NCBI RefSeq assembly: GCF_013376105.1
Contig: NZ_JAAMFM010000040.1
Span: 1 to 36,329 of the forward strand
Direction of reading: 5' to 3'
Length of the DNA: 36,329 nucleotides
Source: Arthrobacter wenxiniae
Lineage (GTDB): Bacteria; Actinomycetota; Actinomycetes; Actinomycetales; Micrococcaceae
Shown: in pieces, positions 32,327 through 36,329 of the stretch
Position numbering within the stretch: the stretch's first letter is position 1
Layout of the letters: every line of letters begins with the position of its first letter
Translations under genes and position numbers: made by a program
The notes under the pieces: generated by a model
What the model was told of the DNA's origin: nothing
Databases searched by the model: none
Seen by the model: only the letters and a program-made list of their open reading frames with translations

Positions 32327-33337
32327 GTGCTCATTGCACAGCGCCCCACCCTATCTGAAGAAGTAGTTTCCGAAAACCGGTCCCGGTTCGTCATTGAACC
32401 GTTGGAGCCCGGTTTCGGCTACACCCTGGGAAACTCCCTCCGTCGGACCCTGCTGTCCTCCATCCCCGGCGCTGCTGTCACCAGCATCCGCATCGATGGC
32501 GTCCTGCACGAGTTCACCACGGTTCCCGGTGTGAAGGAAGATGTCACCGAGATCATCCTGAACATCAAGGGCCTCTCCGTGTCCAGCGAGCATGACGAGC
32601 CCGTCGTCGCCTACCTGCGCAAGCAGGGTCCCGGCGTCGTGACGGCTGCCGACATCGCCCCGCCGGCCGGGGTGGAATTCCACAACCCGGACATGCACAT
32701 CGCCACGTTGAACTCGAAGGGCAAGTTCGAACTCGAACTGACCATCGAGCGCGGCCGCGGCTACGTTTCGGCAGCCCAGAACAAGAGCTTGGACTCCGAG
32801 ATCGGCCGCATCCCGGTCGACTCGATCTACTCTCCCGTCCTGAAGGTGACCTTCCGCGTGGAGGCCACCCGTGTGGAGCAGCGCACAGACTTCGACAAGC
32901 TCATTGTCGACGTTGAGACCAAGCAGGCCATCTCCCCGCGGGATGCCATCGCCTCCGCCGGCACCACCCTGGTGGAGTTGTTCGGCCTGGCCCGCGAGCT
33001 GAACACCGCCGCTGAAGGCATCGAGATCGGCCCGTCCCCGACGGACGCCGCCCTCGCCGCCGACATGGCGCTCCCGATCGAGGACCTGGACCTGACGGTG
33101 CGTTCCTACAACTGCCTCAAGCGTGAGGGCATCCACTCAGTGGGTGAACTCGTTGCTCGCTCCGAGGCTGACCTGATGGACATCCGCAACTTCGGTGCGA
33201 AGTCCATCGACGAGGTCAAGGCAAAGCTGGTTGAACTGGGCCTTTCCCTGAAGGATTCCCCTCCAGGATTTGACCTGGCCGCCCGTGCCGCAGCCATAGA
33301 CGAGAACGACGACGCCTACGGCGACGACGAACTCTAA
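32327..33337 (+). CDS. rpoA: DNA-directed RNA polymerase alpha subunit
   Basis: Alpha (336 residues) dimerises to start polymerase assembly, and its C-terminal domain contacts upstream DNA and activators. GTG 32327 gives [20 protein letters not shown] with an AAGGAAA binding site; an in-frame ATG at 32303 would add eight atypical residues. The assembly segment [20 protein letters not shown] is intact. The C-terminal domain has [14 protein letters not shown] with R259, equivalent to the DNA-contacting R265 of E. coli, and [16 protein letters not shown]. The tail is acidic. Confidence 0.97.
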   Translation: MLIAQRPTLSEEVVSENRSRFVIEPLEPGFGYTLGNSLRRTLLSSIPGAAVTSIRIDGVLHEFTTVPGVKEDVTEIILNIKGLSVSSEHDEPVVAYLRKQGPGVVTAADIAPPAGVEFHNPDMHIATLNSKGKFELELTIERGRGYVSAAQNKSLDSEIGRIPVDSIYSPVLKVTFRVEATRVEQRTDFDKLIVDVETKQAISPRDAIASAGTTLVELFGLARELNTAAEGIEIGPSPTDAALAADMALPIEDLDLTVRSYNCLKREGIHSVGELVARSEADLMDIRNFGAKSIDEVKAKLVELGLSLKDSPPGFDLAARAAAIDENDDAYGDDEL

Positions 33338-33422
33338 AGACGAACAACCATTCTTTAGCCGCCACCGCCAGGCACAACTGATGTGACTGGCCCGGAGCGG
33401 CTGGTACTTGAGGAGAAACACC

Positions 33423-33971
33423 ATGCCTACACCCGCCAAGGGTCCCCGCCTCGGAGGCGGCGCGGCTCACGAGCGCCTGATGCTCGCGAACCTGTCCGCA
33501 GCCCTGTTCGAGCATAAGCGGATCACCACCACCCTGACCAAGGCCAAGCGCCTGAGCCCCTACGCCGAGCGACTGGTCACCTTCGCCAAGCGCGGGGACC
33601 TGTCCTCACGCCGCCGCGTCCTCGGCCTGATCAGCGACAAGGGCATTGTCCACGAGCTGTTCACCGACATCGCCAAGGCAGTGGAGAACCGCGACGGCGG
33701 CTACACGCGCATCACCAAGATTGGCAACCGAAAGGGCGACAACGCCCCCATGGCGGTCATCGAGCTGGTCCTGGAGCCGCTGAGCCCCAAGCAGGCCGTC
33801 GTGAAGGAAGCCACCACCGCTGCCGCCACGGCCGCCCCCGCCGAGGAGGCAGCCGTCGAGGAAGCACCCGTCGTGGAGACCCCCGCCGAGGAGGCCTCTG
33901 AGGCTCCCGCCGAGGAAGCACCCGTCGTGGAAGCACCCGTCGTGGAAGCACCCGCTGACGAAACCAAGTAG
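33423..33971 (+). CDS. rplQ: 50S ribosomal protein L17 with an acidic repeat tail
   Basis: L17 lies near the tunnel exit. The core (about residues 1-125) is canonical, with [19 protein letters not shown] and [19 protein letters not shown]. The total is 182 residues, against about 125 in E. coli. The extra 55 residues are Ala/Glu/Pro/Val-rich, with EAPVVE repeated, and the DNA shows near-exact 15-base repeats around 33917-33960. Similar tails occur in actinobacteria. ATG 33423 follows GAGGAG. Last gene of the alpha cluster. Confidence 0.96.
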   Translation: MPTPAKGPRLGGGAAHERLMLANLSAALFEHKRITTTLTKAKRLSPYAERLVTFAKRGDLSSRRRVLGLISDKGIVHELFTDIAKAVENRDGGYTRITKIGNRKGDNAPMAVIELVLEPLSPKQAVVKEATTAAATAAPAEEAAVEEAPVVETPAEEASEAPAEEAPVVEAPVVEAPADETK

Positions 33972-34001
33972 CACCGAAGCACGGCTTCGGCTTGAACGGT
34001 A

Positions 34002-34039
34002 AAAGGGCCCGGCGCCTCGGAGGAGGCGCCGGGCCCTTT
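34002..34039 (+). terminator. Terminator after rplQ
   Basis: AAAGGGCCCGGCGCCTC (34002-34018) and GAGGCGCCGGGCCCTTT (34023-34039) form a perfect 17-bp stem with loop GGAG. A smaller hairpin, CCGAAGC/GCTTCGG, lies just upstream at 33974-33990. Confidence 0.92.
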
Positions 34040-34051
34040 CGCTTGCCACGG

Positions 34052-34057
34052 TAGAAT
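34052..34057 (+). promoter_or_regulatory. Candidate truA promoter giving a leaderless mRNA
   Basis: TAGAAT is a good -10 element whose last base lies only seven bases before the truA ATG (gap 34058-34064). Transcription would therefore start at or within a base or two of the ATG. No ribosome binding site is present, as expected for a leaderless message. No clear -35 was found. Confidence 0.55.
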
Positions 34058-34064
34058 TGCACCC

Positions 34065-34961
34065 ATGGACACTCCCAGCCCCGTTCCCGCAGTCCATGGA
34101 CATTTGCGGGTCCGCCTTGACCTGGCGTACGACGGCGGCCCGTTCAGCGGGTGGGCGCTCCAACCCGGGCGCCTCACCGTCCAGGGCGTGGTCGAGGAGG
34201 CCCTTGCCATGATTTTGCGCCGGCCCGTCCGGCTTACCGTGGCCGGCCGCACTGACGCGGGGGTCCACGCCCGCGGACAGGTCGCCCACCTGGACGTCAC
34301 GCCCCAGGAGTGGGACGGGATCAGGCGGGGGCACGACGTCGCCCCCCAGGACTCGCTCAGGCGCCGGCTCAACGGGGCGCTGGCCCGGGTCCTGGGGGAG
34401 CTGCACGGGACCGTGGAGATTGTTGCGGCGCAGCCCGCGCCGGCAGGCTTCGACGCGCGCTTTTCCGCCCTGTGGCGCCGCTACAGCTACCGGATTGCCG
34501 ACGCCGGCACCCGGCGGGACCCCCTGCGGCGCGCGGTGACGCTGTGGCACAAGCATGACCTCGACGTGGAGCTCATGAACCAGGCTGCACGGCCCCTGCT
34601 CGGCCTGCAGGACTTCAAGGCCTTCGCGAAGCCCCGCGCGGGATCCACCACCGTCCGCACCCTGCAACGCCTCGACTACGGGCGCGGGCCGGACGGTGTG
34701 ATTAATGTCAACGTCCAGGCGGATGCGTTCTGCCACAACATGGTCCGGGCGCTGACAGGGGCCGCCCTGCGCGTGGGGGAGGGCAGGGAGGATCCGGAAT
34801 GGATGCACCGGCGCCTGCTGGCCGGCGTCCGGGACGCAAAGTCGGTCCTGGCGGCCCCGCACCCGCTGGTTTTGGAGGAAGTCCACTACCCTGACGACTC
34901 GGAAATGCTGCTGCGCGCCACCCTGACCAGGGCGCGGCGGGTCCCGGCTGCGCCGCTTTGA
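34065..34961 (+). CDS. truA: tRNA pseudouridine synthase A
   Basis: TruA makes pseudouridine at positions 38-40 of tRNA anticodon arms. The 298 residues include LAYDGGPFSGWA, the catalytic GRTDAGVHARGQVAHLD with D64, the RRYSYRI segment and FCHNMVRALTGAALRVGEG. ATG 34065 is the first base triplet after the candidate -10 region. It is flanked by the rplQ terminator and by the promoter of rplM, so it appears to be a single-gene unit. The C-terminus is slightly longer than in E. coli TruA. Confidence 0.95.
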   Translation: MDTPSPVPAVHGHLRVRLDLAYDGGPFSGWALQPGRLTVQGVVEEALAMILRRPVRLTVAGRTDAGVHARGQVAHLDVTPQEWDGIRRGHDVAPQDSLRRRLNGALARVLGELHGTVEIVAAQPAPAGFDARFSALWRRYSYRIADAGTRRDPLRRAVTLWHKHDLDVELMNQAARPLLGLQDFKAFAKPRAGSTTVRTLQRLDYGRGPDGVINVNVQADAFCHNMVRALTGAALRVGEGREDPEWMHRRLLAGVRDAKSVLAAPHPLVLEEVHYPDDSEMLLRATLTRARRVPAAPL

Positions 34962-34987
34962 CCGGCGGGCACGATTAACGGTATCGT
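34958..34987 (+). promoter_or_regulatory. Candidate rplM-rpsI promoter
   Basis: TTGACC (34958-34963) and TATCGT (34982-34987) are 18 bases apart. The -35 overlaps the truA stop codon. The rplM leader would be about 190 bases long. Confidence 0.55.
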
Positions 34988-35135
34988 TGGTAGTCGTTGT
35001 GCGTGTCCTATCTCGATGGCACGCGCCCGTTGGAGGTCCGGTTGCAGGACTGCCACCCAAAGGGCGTCATCGGGAAGTGTATGGATAACTGGTGTTAGAG
35101 CCCTCACCTCTGTTCCGGTAAACGCATAGATAGCA

Positions 35136-35157
35136 GGTGTCAACCATCTGTGACACC
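35136..35157 (+). promoter_or_regulatory. Hairpin in the rplM leader
   Basis: GGTGTCA (35136-35142) pairs with TGACACC (35151-35157) around an eight-base loop, 30 bases before the rplM start. L13 operons carry autoregulatory leaders in several bacterial groups, so this may be part of one; that is inference. Confidence 0.35.
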
Positions 35158-35187
35158 AACCAAGAACAAGAAACGAAGGCAAAAACC

Positions 35188-35631
35188 GTGCGTACGTATA
35201 CCCCGAAGCCCGGCGATATCAACCGTCAGTGGCACATCATTGATGCCAATGACGTTGTCTTGGGCCGTCTTGCCAGCCAGACCGCAACACTGCTGCGTGG
35301 AAAGCACAAGCCGACCTTCGCTCCCCACATGGACATGGGCGATTTCGTCATCATCATCAACGCCGAGAAGGTTGCCCTGACCGGCGCCAAGCTCGAGCAG
35401 AAGCGCGCCTACCGCCACTCCGGCTACCCGGGCGGCCTGTCAAGCATGAACTATGCCGAACTGCTGGAATCCAACCCGGTTCGCGCAGTGGAGAAGGCCG
35501 TCGCCGGCATGCTCCCGAAGACCAAGCTGGGCGCGGCCCAGATCACCAAGCTGAAGGTCTACCGCGGTGCAGAGCACCCGCACGCTGCCCAGCAGCCCAA
35601 GACGTTCGAACTCACCCAGGTCGCCCAGTAG
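35188..35631 (+). CDS. rplM: 50S ribosomal protein L13
   Basis: L13 (147 residues) is an early 50S assembly protein. GTG 35188 gives [20 protein letters not shown], the canonical start, with GAAGG about nine bases upstream; the frame is open to 35137 but that part is leader. The segments [20 protein letters not shown] and GMLPKTKLG are typical. It is paired with rpsI, as nearly everywhere in bacteria. Confidence 0.97.
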   Translation: MRTYTPKPGDINRQWHIIDANDVVLGRLASQTATLLRGKHKPTFAPHMDMGDFVIIINAEKVALTGAKLEQKRAYRHSGYPGGLSSMNYAELLESNPVRAVEKAVAGMLPKTKLGAAQITKLKVYRGAEHPHAAQQPKTFELTQVAQ

Positions 35632-35669
35632 TCCTGGCCACCACCTAAATTTACTTATCAAGGAGAATC

Positions 35670-36185
35670 GTGGCTCAGAACACTGAAGAGCTGAACACCG
35701 AGGCCGTTGTGGCTGAGGAAGAAGTTTTGACCAGCTACACCAGCGAGAGCGCACCCGCCGCCGACGCCGCACCGAAGAAGGAGCGCCCGGCGCTGACCGT
35801 TCCCGGTGCAGCCGTTGGCCGCCGCAAGCAGGCAATCGCCCGCGTGCGCGTTGTCCCCGGCACCGGCAAGTGGGTTGTGAACGGCCGCGAACTGGCTGAC
35901 TACTTCCCGAACAAGCTGCACCAGCAGGAAGTCAACGACCCGTTCCGCATCCTCGACCTCGACGGTGCCTACGACGTCATCGCCCGCATCCACGGCGGCG
36001 GCCCCTCCGGCCAGGCCGGCGCGCTGCGTCTGGGCGTTGCCCGTTCCCTGAACGAGATCGACGGCGAGAACAACCGCGCCATCCTCAAGAAGGCCGGCTT
36101 CCTGACCCGTGACGCACGCGTCATCGAGCGCAAGAAGGCCGGCCTCAAGAAGGCACGCAAGGCTTCGCAGTACTCCAAGCGCTAA
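35670..36185 (+). CDS. rpsI: 30S ribosomal protein S9
   Basis: S9 (171 residues) has a C-terminal arm that touches the P-site tRNA. The core [23 protein letters not shown] begins at about residue 50, and the end [11 protein letters not shown] carries the conserved terminal arginine. The first 45 or so residues form an acidic, Ala/Glu-rich arm seen in many actinobacteria. GTG 35670 follows AAGGAGA. Confidence 0.97.
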   Translation: MAQNTEELNTEAVVAEEEVLTSYTSESAPAADAAPKKERPALTVPGAAVGRRKQAIARVRVVPGTGKWVVNGRELADYFPNKLHQQEVNDPFRILDLDGAYDVIARIHGGGPSGQAGALRLGVARSLNEIDGENNRAILKKAGFLTRDARVIERKKAGLKKARKASQYSKR

Positions 36186-36199
36186 TTTCCGCGCTCCCC

Positions 36200-36232
36200 A
36201 AAAAGGCCGGTCGCCCAGCGACCGGCCTTTTT
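36200..36232 (+). terminator. Terminator after rpsI
   Basis: AAAAAGGCCGGTCGC (36200-36214) and GCGACCGGCCTTTTT (36218-36232) form a perfect 15-bp stem with loop CCA, with the T-run included. A classical intrinsic terminator that could act in both directions. Confidence 0.95.
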
Positions 36233-36293
36233 GCCTGCTCGCGCGGCTTCCAGCGCTTGGCTCCACAAGCGCCGGCAACACGCGCTCCCGGGG

Positions 36294-36329
36294 AAATCGC
36301 CGGTTCGCAGCTGCGAGCCGGCGATTTTT
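36294..36329. terminator. Second terminator at the window end
   Basis: A 16-bp stem is formed by 36294-36309 and 36312-36327 with one G-T wobble, followed by the terminal T-run. With one terminator already serving rpsI, this one may serve a gene beyond the window, possibly convergent. A 7-bp hairpin, GCGCTTG/CAAGCGC, lies upstream at 36253-36272. Confidence 0.8.

Overview
The window is a high-GC actinobacterial chromosome segment, most like Arthrobacter or a close relative in the Micrococcaceae. The evidence is the strong G/C bias at third codon positions, the frequent GTG and TTG starts, the actinobacterial tails on S3, S5, L17 and L29, and the gene order. It carries almost the whole transcription/translation super-cluster: rpoB-rpoC, then rpsL-rpsG-fusA-tuf (str), rpsJ to rpsQ (S10), rplN to rplO (spc), secY-adk-map, infA-rpmJ-rpsM-rpsK-rpoA-rplQ (alpha), truA, and rplM-rpsI. 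No tRNA, rRNA or CRISPR array was seen.

Layout. 1-88: 3' end (domains V and VI) of a group II intron, with most of the element outside the window. 100-245: 32-bp tandem repeat. About 309-505: coding-like but unidentified remnant. 561-2275 (minus strand): a YbaK-type deacylase translationally coupled to a thiolase, divergent from rpoB. 2700-10226: rpoB and rpoC. 10679-15075: str genes. 15076-15881: 0.8 kb without a gene, holding the tuf terminator and the S10 promoter and leader. 15882-21457: S10 cluster. 21458-22031: strong terminator, then a new promoter. 22032-26183: spc ribosomal genes, closed by a strong terminator. 26395-29235: secY-adk-map. 29603-30547: a P1-family (DmpA/NylC-like) peptidase placed between map and infA. 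30790-33971: alpha cluster, ending in a strong terminator. 34065-34961: truA, apparently leaderless. 35188-36185: rplM-rpsI, then two terminator hairpins.

How it works together. The genes supply RNA polymerase (beta, beta', alpha), most of the core ribosomal proteins, the elongation factors EF-G and EF-Tu, IF-1, the SecY translocon, N-terminal Met removal, adenylate balance and one tRNA pseudouridine synthase. Terminators and promoter-like sites split the super-cluster into at least eight transcription units. S14 (rpsN) is missing between rplE and rpsH, and S4 (rpsD) is missing between rpsK and rpoA; both must be encoded elsewhere.

Most of the window is conserved housekeeping sequence. The items most worth a second look are the L4 protein with an extra roughly 80-residue C-terminal module ending in a [10 protein letters not shown]-type domain, the group II intron end next to a tandem repeat array, the P1 peptidase inserted in the secY-alpha region with a 19-bp perfect hairpin upstream, and several large leader regions with operator-like or attenuator-like structures.
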